64,000 bases of DNA from Flavobacterium bernardetii (GTDB lineage: Bacteria > Bacteroidota > Bacteroidia > Flavobacteriales > Flavobacteriaceae), in assembly GCF_011305415.1 (NCBI RefSeq), contig NZ_JAANOQ010000007.1, forward strand, positions 144,547-208,546. Direction: 5' to 3'. Under the pieces are notes generated by a model, which had not been told where the DNA came from, did not search any database, and worked only from the letters and a program-made list of their open reading frames with translations. The position numbers were made by a program, and so were the translations under genes. Below are positions 45,201 to 54,464 of this stretch, piece by piece; the first letter of the stretch is position 1; each line of letters starts with the position of its first letter.

Positions 45201-48200
45201 CTTCACGTATTTCAATTTTCTTAGAAAGTGAAACATCTCTTGCAATGGCTGAATATCCAATTATTTTTCCATTAAAATCTCTTTTAATTGTTGCGTTTTG
45301 AGATATCCATAATTGTTCTCCATTTTTTTTATGAATGGGGAATTCTATAACATCAAAATTATTTTTATCAATTGGAATTTTTGAATAGTGATTTATTACT
45401 TTTTCTAAATACTCTTCCACAATTATTAAACTAAAGTTTCTTCCAATAACATCTTCGGAAGTGTAACCTAATAATGTTTTGGTATATTCATTAATAAAAA
45501 TATAATTTCCGTATTGATCTAATTCGTAAATTATATCGGAAGCTGATTGAACTAGATTTTGATATTGTTTTTCTACTTCTATTTTTTCGGTAATATCGTA
45601 ACCCGAAGCAATAAAAAGACTATCTCCATACTTGGTATCGCTCCATTGAATATATTTTATATCGCCTGATTTCGTTTTTACTTTCCTAACAAAAACGGAA
45701 TTCGGTTTAAAAATATCATTATAATCAACTTCTTTAAAATCTTCATCAGCCGTTAATCTCCAAAATTGTTTTCCCAGCACTTCTTGTGGTGAATATCCTA
45801 AAATTTTTGTGATAGAATCGCTACAGAATTTTACATTCCCTAAATTATCACAAGCTAAGGTTATACTGTTAGATTGATTGATAATATTATTGGTAAAAAT
45901 TAATTTATCATTTGCATTTAACGAATAGGAACGTCGTGAAAAATTGATAATTAAAATGATAACATTCGCAATAATTAAAATTAAATATATTTCTCTATTC
46001 CCTTTTATATTTAAAAAGAAAATAAATAAAGCAATTAAGATTAAACCTGAGAAGATCATATACGATTTAAACTTATCAAATACATTGTAGGCAAAAAACA
46101 ATATTAATAAGAACTCAATTGTTATAAATAATGGAATGGTATTTAAGGATAAACTTTGGAGGCAAATAGCGACCAATAAACCAAAATAAGAAATGAAAAT
46201 ATATTTTAAATTTTTTAGAACAATATTATAATTAGATAAAAAATAGAGCACCAAACAAGAGGAACCAAAAACAATTCGGGTTATAAGTTGGGGTTCGCTA
46301 ATAATTTTTAAGAAAACATAAAATATACCTGTTAAAATTACAATCACGCCAAAGTATAGCAAATAATTTTTTTTGTATTCTATAAAGTTGCTGTCTGAAA
46401 GTGATTTTACATATTCTTTATTAAACTTTAATGATTTTTGAAATGAAAAATTTAAAATTCCTCCAAACACAATGGCTATTATTGAAAAAAACCACCAAGT
46501 TCCATAAAAAGGCTCTTTTATAGAAAAAGAATACGTTGTTACAACACCAGAATGATTTGAAAAAACATCAATTTCACTAATTTTTAAAATATAATAACCT
46601 GAAGATAAATTGCTAAATGCTATTTCATTGTTTGATTGCGGTTCACTCCATTCTTTATTATAGTTTTCTAGCTTATAGGAATAGTGAATTTTTTTGTTGA
46701 TTTCACTTGTAGAATGACCCAATTTAAAAGTTAAGAAATTTTGATTCTTTTCAAACTTATGATTTTGTTTGGGAACATTAAACCAAGAATTATTTAAGAC
46801 ATATTCATCATTGAAAACAGATAATGATGTAATTTTTAATTTATTTTTTTGACTATTTTTAGGATATTCATACGTTATGTATTTATACAATCCTTTTACA
46901 GTTCCAAAATATACATTTCCAAATTTATCTACGTGACCCGAATTAAAATTAGTTTCTAAACCATCAAATCCATTAAAAATATTTAAGGTTTCAATTCTAT
47001 TAATTCCGCCTTTACTAGTAACCTCTATTTTGTCAATACCTTTATTTGTTCCAACATAAAGGTATTGTTTATGCGTATTTAAGGTATAAATTAAAGTGGA
47101 AGACAACCCATTAGAAGTTGTGAATTTTTTAACTTCTAAATTTTTATTTATTGAGTTAATTGAATTTTCTGAACTATACCAAAATGTCCCATATTGATCT
47201 TTACATTTTAAAAAGGCAAACTTGCTAGTAATTGTTTTCTTAAAATTAAGTTTTCTGTTTTTGTATTCAAATAAAATAATTCCAGCATTGGTTGAAATTA
47301 AATATAAATTTTGTTTAAACTGCTGAATCGAATTGACATAAGTAATTTGAAAATTTTTATTTACATATTGATCTATTACTTTAAAATTTTCATCTAATAC
47401 ATATACTCCATTTTCTGGTGTTCCCACAAAATATTTTTCACTTAAAGTATCTTGAAAAACACTTGTTGTAGGGGTTTTAAATTTTGTGTTTAATTTTACG
47501 CCATCATATTCTAATAATCCATTTGTGGAAGCAACTAGAAGTTTATTATTTAAATTTTTATATAATTCATGAACTCTTCCTGAAAAAGGGATGGTTTTGA
47601 TGAATTTTAAATTATTGAAGTCGGTATTATCAAATTCTAAAATTCCTTTTTTAGAAACCACAGTATATAGTTTTTCCTTTACATCTAAAATGTTAAAAAT
47701 ATAAGGCGACCCAAGTTCGGGAGTAACGTTATATTTTATAAAACTTTGTTTTCCGAACTGAAAAAAACCAAGATAATCGGTTCCAATATTTATAATTCCA
47801 TTGTCTGATAAAATGGATAAATACTCTGAAACGGGTACTCCGTTTTTAGCATCTAAAATGGTATATTTTTTTTTATTATATAGGATACCAATTCCAGTTT
47901 CTTTTGTTCCTGTAAACCAGATATTGCCATTGGAATTTTGTAAAATATTTGTAATCTTAAAAACCCCACCACTTTTAGACTTTATGGTTACAAGTAATTT
48001 ACTTGTGTCTAGTTTTGTATTTTTAAAAGTTGCTTCAAATATATTACCTCGAATATCTGCAACTAAAACAGTGACATTTTTTCCTTTAGAAACAGTGACT
48101 TCTTCACTAAAATTACTTATTCTCTCGAAGCTATTATTTTTGACATTATAAGCAAGTAATCCTTTATCAGTTCCTAAAAGAATTAGTGTATCATTAATAG

Positions 48201-48720
48201 TTTCTACAGAAGTTATTTTTGAAATAGAAAAATTATTAAGATCCTTTATGTTTGTTACTTCATTTTTATTATTTATAAAATAAACATTTAAAGTACTAAA
48301 ACCATAAATTCCTTTTTGTGTTTTTGCAAACTTAGAAACGTGGGTTTGTGGTGAATTTTTTTTTTCTATTAATTTTGTGAGTTTAATAAACTTATTGCCT
48401 TCAAAAAAAAGAATTCCTAGATATTTTGAAGATATAACTAATTGTTTGTTTTTATTTTCAATAATATCCGTAACAAATAAATTTTCATACTGATTTACTT
48501 TATTATAATTTTTAAACTCATAACCATTATAACTAAACAAACCGGCTCCATCACCACCAATCCATAACAAACCTCTACTGTCTTTATAAAGTTTATTAAT
48601 GGTTGAAGAACACAAACCTTTTTCATGATTTATCACATCAAATTTAAATTGTTGCGCAACAGTACATTGTGCAATCAAAATAAAAATAATATAAGAGATA
48701 TGTTTAAAAAATGAGGGCAT
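42238..48720 (-). CDS. giant propeller-type hybrid sensor histidine kinase
   Basis: 2160 residues. A signal peptide (about 1-22) precedes a periplasmic beta-propeller built from repeats such as DSRGLLWIGGDGAGLF (residues about 30-640) and a Y_Y_Y domain (about 650-735). One helix (about 743-760) and a further bundle of membrane helices (about 780-925) follow. The cytoplasmic part contains PAS domains (about 945-1045, 1050-1160 and 1530-1645) and two GAF domains (about 1200-1340 and 1360-1510). Then come a HisKA domain with His1677 in NMSHEIRTP, a HATPase domain (N box NLLSNAVKF, G boxes DTGIGI and GGTGLGLSI), a degenerate receiver (about 1910-2013) and a terminal receiver with Asp2092 in LMDIQMP. 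It lacks the AraC-type helix-turn-helix found in hybrid two-component systems. The signal and output are unknown. Confidence 0.95.
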   Translation of the reverse strand: MPSFFKHISYIIFILIAQCTVAQQFKFDVINHEKGLCSSTINKLYKDSRGLLWIGGDGAGLFSYNGYEFKNYNKVNQYENLFVTDIIENKNKQLVISSKYLGILFFEGNKFIKLTKLIEKKNSPQTHVSKFAKTQKGIYGFSTLNVYFINNKNEVTNIKDLNNFSISKITSVETINDTLILLGTDKGLLAYNVKNNSFERISNFSEEVTVSKGKNVTVLVADIRGNIFEATFKNTKLDTSKLLVTIKSKSGGVFKITNILQNSNGNIWFTGTKETGIGILYNKKKYTILDAKNGVPVSEYLSILSDNGIINIGTDYLGFFQFGKQSFIKYNVTPELGSPYIFNILDVKEKLYTVVSKKGILEFDNTDFNNLKFIKTIPFSGRVHELYKNLNNKLLVASTNGLLEYDGVKLNTKFKTPTTSVFQDTLSEKYFVGTPENGVYVLDENFKVIDQYVNKNFQITYVNSIQQFKQNLYLISTNAGIILFEYKNRKLNFKKTITSKFAFLKCKDQYGTFWYSSENSINSINKNLEVKKFTTSNGLSSTLIYTLNTHKQYLYVGTNKGIDKIEVTSKGGINRIETLNIFNGFDGLETNFNSGHVDKFGNVYFGTVKGLYKYITYEYPKNSQKNKLKITSLSVFNDEYVLNNSWFNVPKQNHKFEKNQNFLTFKLGHSTSEINKKIHYSYKLENYNKEWSEPQSNNEIAFSNLSSGYYILKISEIDVFSNHSGVVTTYSFSIKEPFYGTWWFFSIIAIVFGGILNFSFQKSLKFNKEYVKSLSDSNFIEYKKNYLLYFGVIVILTGIFYVFLKIISEPQLITRIVFGSSCLVLYFLSNYNIVLKNLKYIFISYFGLLVAICLQSLSLNTIPLFITIEFLLILFFAYNVFDKFKSYMIFSGLILIALFIFFLNIKGNREIYLILIIANVIILIINFSRRSYSLNANDKLIFTNNIINQSNSITLACDNLGNVKFCSDSITKILGYSPQEVLGKQFWRLTADEDFKEVDYNDIFKPNSVFVRKVKTKSGDIKYIQWSDTKYGDSLFIASGYDITEKIEVEKQYQNLVQSASDIIYELDQYGNYIFINEYTKTLLGYTSEDVIGRNFSLIIVEEYLEKVINHYSKIPIDKNNFDVIEFPIHKKNGEQLWISQNATIKRDFNGKIIGYSAIARDVSLSKKIEIREAIRHDRINRLNSVSNKLATLNFLKFGTTNELIEHITKEAAIGLQIDRVSLWYNYEDHIDLCNIYVQHEDKHYCDLTIYKKDFPVYFDIIQNQPILVSTDTQDDAQTIEFREHYFKLYDIKSLLDFPLYLSGELVAITCFEAVKEIKNWSEEEINFARTVSDIITLALETIKRQNAEELIIYKSDLLTSITKTTEILLQTTNEDKVFEDSLKYVGETTKVNRVYYYKNDLDTNLLNKMYEWVSVESFKEIDNPELQNIPHDAFPEFMGVIIKNKPFLSIVKEIPDGDFKTILEEQSILSILILPIFIKKVFYGFLGFDDCTTERIWNSDEINILQTLTNNISVTIDRIQSENIIKESEEKFKLLANNIPATVYLIKEDEKRNIIFINDEIEVLTGYKKQEIINTDFHIYNLYHPEDKKNAVKIIQNALKEQKSYKVTCRIIRKDGGIVWVEEYGEGIVKDGKVEYLEGVLIDITERKQAEKAVIEKELAESSNKSKSEFLANMSHEIRTPLNGIIGFSQLLLNTDIDLLQKEYLLTVNQSAESLLEIVNDILDISKIEAGKLVLDLKKTKLYPIVYQAIDLIKFNANVKNLEIIVDIKNDVPCDVVVDDIRIKQILINLLSNAVKFTHDGQIELIISNQGSENNKTKLKFEVIDTGIGIKSENKFKILDAFSQEDSSTTRNYGGTGLGLSITNRLLNLMDSKLIIESEINKGSNFNFELTIDAKFCKSHKKVENIIIENALVIDKNERAGNVLNELLKNYGVNSVWHNKFKEINLNENDALFVDYHSLSETQWQQILLAQKAANFYLYIMQPIISSNVENLLNEKVKILLKPFKIDALQKELNHKKNTLSLEIIKPENNIELGNSKKIKILIVEDNKVNMLLSKTLILKQFKNAIIIEAENGEEAIEKFKKHKPHITLMDIQMPVKNGYESAEEILQINPKAIIIALTAGIFTGEREKCLEIGMVDFVVKPLDKELFDNKLLKWIKTL

Positions 48721-48844
48721 TCAGAGCAGTTAAAGTTCAACTGTTAAATATATAAAAAAAATGTTAAATTTCAAAATGTCACTATTTTTTATGGCTATGT
48801 CGTAAATTTTCACTAAAATTGGGGGTTTTTTACAAATCAATCAT

Positions 48845-51016
48845 ATGAAAAAATCTATACAATTATTATTGTTTTTATTAACAACTTCAGTATCAGTTGT
48901 TGGGCAACAAAAACTAACTTTAGAGGAAATTTGGGGTGGCGCTTTCAGAACAAAAGGCATGGACGAATTGAACGCCATGAAGAATACCAATCAATATACG
49001 GTACTAAATTTCGACAGAAATACGAAGACTACACAAATTGATTTATTTGATTATGCAACGCTAAATAAAGTTTCGACATTAATCGATACAAAAAACCACA
49101 AAGAATTAGAATCTATAGATAGTTACACGTTCGATAAAGCGGAAAAAAAGATTTTAATCGCAACCAATTCGAATCAAATTTTTAGACATTCGTTTACCGC
49201 TACTTATTTTGTGTACGATATCGCTTCTAAAAAATTATCAAAATTTACTGAAAAAGCCATTCAAGAACCAACTTTTTCACCAGATGGAAACAAAGTAGCT
49301 TATGCTTTTGATAATAATTTATATGTTTTTGATTTCGTATCCAATAAAGAAACTCAAATTACTACTGACGGAAAGAAAAATGCCATAATTAATGGTATTA
49401 CAGACTGGGTTTACGAAGAAGAATTTGCTTTTGTTCGTGCTTTCGATTGGAATGCCAACAGTACAAAAATAGGCTTCATTCGTTTTGATGAAACCAACGT
49501 TCCAGAATTTTCAATGGATTTATACAATCCAGGTTTATATCCTACACAATCGGTTTTCAAATATCCAAAAGCTGGTGAAAAAAATGCAGACGTTTCCTTA
49601 CATATTTACGATGTAAACGCTTCAAAAACTCAAAAAATTGATCTAAGTAATTATAACGATTTTTACATTGCCCGATTAAAATGGACAAATGACGCTAACG
49701 TTTTAAGCGCACAAGTTTTAAACCGCCACCAAGACAATTTAGATTTGTTATTTGTAGATGGAAATTCAGGAGCGAAAAAAGTAGTTTTAAACGAAAAAGA
49801 CAAAGCATATATTGATGTTACAGACAACTTAACGTTCTTAAAAGACAACAGTTTTATTTGGACATCAGAGAAAGACGGTTTCAATCATATTTATCACTAC
49901 GATAAATCTGGAAAGTTGAAAAACCAAGTTACGAAAGGAAAATGGGAAGTAACTTCATATTATGGTTTCGACGAAAAAAACAAAACGATTTATTACCAAT
50001 CAGTAGAAAACGGTTCAATTAACAGAGATATTTATTCTATTTCAATTGACGGAAAATCTAAAAAAAGATTATCATTAAAAACAGGAACGAACAACGCTAC
50101 TTTTAGCCCAAACTTCCAATATTTTATCAATACACATTCTAGCGCTACTTCAGCACCCTATTATTCTTTAAACGATTCTAAAACTTCAAAAGAATTAAAG
50201 AAAATTCAATCTAACGAAGCTGTTGAAGAAAAACTAGCCAAATACAATGTTGCTCCAAAAGAATTCTCAACAATCACTACAGAAAAAGGTCACGTTTTAA
50301 ATACTTGGATGATTAAACCAAAAGATTTTGACGCGACAAAAAAATACCCAGTATTTATGTTCCAATATTCTGGTCCAGGTTCACAACAAGTAGATAACGC
50401 TTGGAACGCAACTGACGATTATTGGTTTATGATGTTAGCACAAAAAGGCTACATTGTAGCTTGTGTGGACGGAAGAGGAACTGGTTTTAAAGGTGCCGAA
50501 TTTAAAAAATGTACGCAAAAAGAATTAGGAAAATACGAAGTCGAAGATCAAATTGATGCGGCTAAAGTTTTTGGAAAATACACTTATGTTGACAAATCAA
50601 GAATTGGAATTTTCGGATGGTCATTTGGAGGTTTTATGGCTTCAAACTGTATTTTTCAAGGAGCTGATACTTTCAAAACAGCTATTGCAGTTGCACCCGT
50701 AACTTCTTGGAGATATTATGACAGTGTTTACACAGAAAGATACATGCAAACCCCACAAGAAAACGCAAGCGGTTACGATAACAATTCGCCAATTACACAC
50801 GTAAATAAATTAAAAGGAAACTTTTTATTAATTCACGGAACGGCTGATGATAATGTGCACGTACAAAATACTATGAAAATGGTAGAAGCTTTAGTACAAG
50901 CCAACAAACAATTTGATTGGGCCATTTACCCTGACAAAAATCACGGAATTTACGGTGGAAAAACCCGTTTACAATTGTACACAAAAATGACTAATTTTAT
51001 TTTAGAAAAACTATAA
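48845..51016 (+). CDS. dipeptidyl peptidase IV-like S9 peptidase, exported
   Basis: 723 residues. A signal peptide (about 1-20) is followed by a DPPIV N-terminal beta-propeller with the VYEEEF motif that anchors the substrate amino-terminus, then the hydrolase domain with Ser593 in GWSFGGF, Asp668 in HGTADDNVH and His700 in KNHGIYG. Enzymes of this type remove N-terminal dipeptides, commonly X-Pro or X-Ala, from peptides in the periplasm. Three POT peptide transporter genes follow immediately, so it is likely to supply them with dipeptides. Confidence 0.93.
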   Translation: MKKSIQLLLFLLTTSVSVVGQQKLTLEEIWGGAFRTKGMDELNAMKNTNQYTVLNFDRNTKTTQIDLFDYATLNKVSTLIDTKNHKELESIDSYTFDKAEKKILIATNSNQIFRHSFTATYFVYDIASKKLSKFTEKAIQEPTFSPDGNKVAYAFDNNLYVFDFVSNKETQITTDGKKNAIINGITDWVYEEEFAFVRAFDWNANSTKIGFIRFDETNVPEFSMDLYNPGLYPTQSVFKYPKAGEKNADVSLHIYDVNASKTQKIDLSNYNDFYIARLKWTNDANVLSAQVLNRHQDNLDLLFVDGNSGAKKVVLNEKDKAYIDVTDNLTFLKDNSFIWTSEKDGFNHIYHYDKSGKLKNQVTKGKWEVTSYYGFDEKNKTIYYQSVENGSINRDIYSISIDGKSKKRLSLKTGTNNATFSPNFQYFINTHSSATSAPYYSLNDSKTSKELKKIQSNEAVEEKLAKYNVAPKEFSTITTEKGHVLNTWMIKPKDFDATKKYPVFMFQYSGPGSQQVDNAWNATDDYWFMMLAQKGYIVACVDGRGTGFKGAEFKKCTQKELGKYEVEDQIDAAKVFGKYTYVDKSRIGIFGWSFGGFMASNCIFQGADTFKTAIAVAPVTSWRYYDSVYTERYMQTPQENASGYDNNSPITHVNKLKGNFLLIHGTADDNVHVQNTMKMVEALVQANKQFDWAIYPDKNHGIYGGKTRLQLYTKMTNFILEKL

Positions 51017-51053
51017 ATCATAAACTAACTTAATACAAATAAATTACTATACT

Positions 51054-52727
51054 ATGAAAGAAACAACAAATCAAGGACATCCAAAAGGGCTTTGGGTATT
51101 ATTTGGAACTGAAATGTGGGAACGTTTCAATTTCTACGGAATGAGAGCCATCTTAACCTTATTTATGGTAAATTCATTAATGATGAAAGAAGCTGATGCC
51201 TCTTTAGTTTACGGTGGATTTTTAGGTTTATGTTATTTAACACCTATGTTAGGTGGATTTGTAGCAGATAGATTCTTAGGAAATAGAAATTGCATCATGC
51301 TTGGAGGTTTGATGATGGCTGCTGGACAATTTTTATTGTTTATTAGTGCAACTGTTTTTACTTCTAATTTAGATTTAGCAAAAATTTTACTTTGGGTTGC
51401 TTTAGGGATTATCATTTTTGGTAATGGTTTCTTTAAACCAAATATTTCTTCTATGGTAGGAAGTTTATATCCTAAACAAGAAAAAAACAAATTAGACACC
51501 GCATTTACTATTTTCTATATGGGAATTAACTTAGGTGCATTCTTAGGTCAGTTAATTTGTCCAATTGTTGGAGATGTTAAAGATGCTGGAGGAATTAGAG
51601 ATATTTATGCTTTCAAATGGGGATTCTTAGCCGCAGCAATTGCTATGGTTATTGGAACAATGGTTTTCTTTTATTTAAAAAATAAATATGTAGTTACTCC
51701 TGAAGGAAGACCAATTGGAGGTTTACCATCTAAAAATGACGCTTCAGACTTTGAAGAAGGAGAATCTCAAAAAGCAGTGTTCTCTAAAAATGCCTTAATT
51801 GGTGCTGTTGTTGCTTTTGTAGGTTTAGGATTCTTATTCCATTATGCATTCGGTCAGAATATTATTTATGCCGTAATTTATGCAAGTGGATTATCTTTAG
51901 CAGGATTAATTATCTCAGATACTTCATTAACTAAAATAGAAAGAGATAGAATTTTAGTAATTTATATTGTTGCCTTTTTCGTTATCTTTTTCTGGGCAGC
52001 TTTTGAACAAGCAGGTTCTTCTTTAACTTTTATCGCAGATAATCAAACAGATAGAAATTTCTTTGGTTGGAACATGCCACCATCTATGGTACAAATCTTC
52101 AATGGATTATTCGTTGTAATGTTTGCAGTACCATTCAGTATGTTATGGGATAAATTAAGAGCCAATAACAGAGAACCAATTTCTCCTTTCAAACAAGCTA
52201 TCGGTTTACTTTTAATTGCAGTTTCTTATTTTATTATCGCTCACAACGTAAAAGATCTTGGAAATAATGGTTTATTAGCTATTAAATGGTTAATCTTACT
52301 GTACTTAATCCAAACTTGTGCCGAATTATGTTTATCACCAATTGGTTTATCATTAGTTGGTAAATTATCACCAAAACGTTTTTCTTCTTTATTGTACGGA
52401 GTTTTCTTCTTATCGAATGCAGCTGGATATGCGTTAGCAGGAACTTTAGGTTCTATTATGCCTGCAACTGGAGACAAATTCAATAAAGCAAAAGAATTAG
52501 GTATCGATTTACAAGCTGTTTTAGATAAAAAAATTGTACCAACTGCAGATCAATTAGCGCTTTTAGATACCAATCAAATTAGTCCAACTAATCCAGTTTT
52601 TGCTGGTTTTGAAATTCATAATTTATTTGAATTCTTCATGGTATTCGTAGTTTTATGTGGAATTGCAGCTGCAATCTTATTCGCATTAACACCAAAATTG
52701 AAAAAAATGATGCACGGAATTAACTAA
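51054..52727 (+). CDS. POT (PTR2) family proton-dependent oligopeptide transporter 1
   Basis: 557 residues with about 14 membrane helices. The family motif ExxERF appears in EMWERFNFYG in helix 1, coupling proton and peptide binding; the second signature FYMGINLGAFLG is also present. It imports di- and tripeptides using the proton gradient. It starts 37 bases after the DPP IV-like peptidase and is followed by an intrinsic terminator. Confidence 0.95.
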   Translation: MKETTNQGHPKGLWVLFGTEMWERFNFYGMRAILTLFMVNSLMMKEADASLVYGGFLGLCYLTPMLGGFVADRFLGNRNCIMLGGLMMAAGQFLLFISATVFTSNLDLAKILLWVALGIIIFGNGFFKPNISSMVGSLYPKQEKNKLDTAFTIFYMGINLGAFLGQLICPIVGDVKDAGGIRDIYAFKWGFLAAAIAMVIGTMVFFYLKNKYVVTPEGRPIGGLPSKNDASDFEEGESQKAVFSKNALIGAVVAFVGLGFLFHYAFGQNIIYAVIYASGLSLAGLIISDTSLTKIERDRILVIYIVAFFVIFFWAAFEQAGSSLTFIADNQTDRNFFGWNMPPSMVQIFNGLFVVMFAVPFSMLWDKLRANNREPISPFKQAIGLLLIAVSYFIIAHNVKDLGNNGLLAIKWLILLYLIQTCAELCLSPIGLSLVGKLSPKRFSSLLYGVFFLSNAAGYALAGTLGSIMPATGDKFNKAKELGIDLQAVLDKKIVPTADQLALLDTNQISPTNPVFAGFEIHNLFEFFMVFVVLCGIAAAILFALTPKLKKMMHGIN

Positions 52728-52757
52728 TTCTATTTCAAAATATTTTTTATATCTTTC

Positions 52758-52787
52758 AAGCCCCGATTACGTCGGGGCTTTTTTTAA
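52758..52787 (+). terminator. intrinsic terminator between the first and second POT genes
   Basis: AAGCCCCGA (52758-52766) pairs with TCGGGGCTT (52772-52780) around a 5-base loop, followed by a T-run. It would cut most transcription before the second POT gene. Confidence 0.93.
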
Positions 52788-52805
52788 TTTTAAAACACAC
52801 CTATT

Positions 52806-54464
52806 ATGTGGAAATCGCATCCTAAAGCATTGCCTTACTTGTTTTTATCTGAAATGTGGGAACGTTTCGGTTATTACTTAATGATTGGAATTTTTACCTT
52901 ATATCTTAAAGATGTTGAAGCTGGATTCGCTATGACGGAAAAAGAAGCGTCCGATTTATACGGAACTTTCATTGCTTTAGTATTTCTTACGCCTTTTATC
53001 GGTGGTTTAGTAGCTGATAGATATTTAGGCTATAAAAAATCTATTGTACTTGGAGGAATCATGATGGGAGTCGGATATTTTATGATGGGAATTCATAGTT
53101 TACCTATGCTGTATGTTGCTATGACATTAGTAATTGTAGGTAACGGATTCTTTAAACCAAACATCTCAACTTTATTAGGTAACTTCTATAACGAAGAAAA
53201 ATATTTAGCTAAGAAAGATGAAGGGTACAACATTTTCTATATGGGAATTAACGTTGGTGCTTTCATTTGTAACTTCTTCGGAGCAGCACTACAAATTTTA
53301 TTAGGCTGGCAATATGCTTTTATGGCAGCTGGTTTAGGAATGTTCATTGGTGTTATTGTCTTTTTATTAGGTACGAAACATTACGGAAACAAAACAGAGA
53401 AAAAAGGAATTCAAGAAGGTGATATGCCATTTTCTAAAATTGTAATGTACATTTTAGTACCATCAGTAATATTTGGAGTTATTGGATGGTTAATTAAAGG
53501 TGTGGCTTCTGACATTAATACAGATTGCGCTATTTTCGGTTCAGACAGTACGGATGCGTTTATTTTTGCTTGTATTCCTGTAGTCTATTTTTACGGAAGT
53601 TTATATTTCAAGGCTAAAGCCGAAGAAAAAAGACCTATCGGTGCTTTATTATCAATTTTTGCAGTAGTAATTTTATTTTGGGCTGTTTTTAAACTGAACG
53701 GTTCGGCATTAACCACTTGGGCTGATAGATATACAGATAGAGAAATCAGCGGAACTACAAAAGCCGTTTTCAATAGTTTGAAATTATCCAAAGAAGTAGA
53801 ATACAAAAAAGATTCAACAGAATTATACGATTCAAGTTTCCGACTTCAAAAAGAAAACGGTGAAGTTAAAAAAGTAGTGGATTATCCAGTTTATTTCAGA
53901 AATTCATCTAAAGAAACAATACCACAAGAAGGAAGTAAAGTTAGTATTTGGGCAACCAATTTAAGTCAATCTATCAATCCTGGTTGGGTAATTATTTTGA
54001 CGCCATTAATTGTAGCCTTTTTCACTTTCTTAAGAAGTAGAAAAAAAGAACCTTCTACTCCAACTAAAATTGCTTTTGGTTTATTAATCTCAGCATTATC
54101 TGTTTTGGTTATGGTAGCTGCTGTTCATATTGGAAATAACGGAACAGAAAAAGTATCGGTTTGGTGGTTAGTCGCCAATTACGGAATTATCACAATTGGA
54201 GAACTATTCCTGAGTCCGATGGGATTATCCATTGTATCCAAATTATCTCCAAAAAACATTACAGCTTTAATGATGGGTGGTTGGTTTTTATCGACCTCTA
54301 TCGGAAATAAATTATCAGGTGTTTTAGCAAGTATGTGGGACACTTATGATGATAAAGCGAATTTCTTTTGGGTAAACTTCGGATTATTGATGTTTGCAAC
54401 GGTACTAATGTTTGCTCTAGTAAAAAACTTAAACAAAGTAATGAAAGATCATGGAATCAACTAG
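52806..54464 (+). CDS. POT family oligopeptide transporter 2 (with extra hydrophilic insert)
   Basis: 552 residues of the POT family, motif EMWERFGYYL and FYMGINVGAFIC. Compared with transporter 1, a hydrophilic segment of about 65 residues (roughly 325-390) lies between membrane helices in the second half, probably a periplasmic domain. It begins 19 bases after the intrinsic terminator of the first transporter, so its own promoter or read-through is required. Its substrate range may differ. Confidence 0.94.
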   Translation: MWKSHPKALPYLFLSEMWERFGYYLMIGIFTLYLKDVEAGFAMTEKEASDLYGTFIALVFLTPFIGGLVADRYLGYKKSIVLGGIMMGVGYFMMGIHSLPMLYVAMTLVIVGNGFFKPNISTLLGNFYNEEKYLAKKDEGYNIFYMGINVGAFICNFFGAALQILLGWQYAFMAAGLGMFIGVIVFLLGTKHYGNKTEKKGIQEGDMPFSKIVMYILVPSVIFGVIGWLIKGVASDINTDCAIFGSDSTDAFIFACIPVVYFYGSLYFKAKAEEKRPIGALLSIFAVVILFWAVFKLNGSALTTWADRYTDREISGTTKAVFNSLKLSKEVEYKKDSTELYDSSFRLQKENGEVKKVVDYPVYFRNSSKETIPQEGSKVSIWATNLSQSINPGWVIILTPLIVAFFTFLRSRKKEPSTPTKIAFGLLISALSVLVMVAAVHIGNNGTEKVSVWWLVANYGIITIGELFLSPMGLSIVSKLSPKNITALMMGGWFLSTSIGNKLSGVLASMWDTYDDKANFFWVNFGLLMFATVLMFALVKNLNKVMKDHGIN

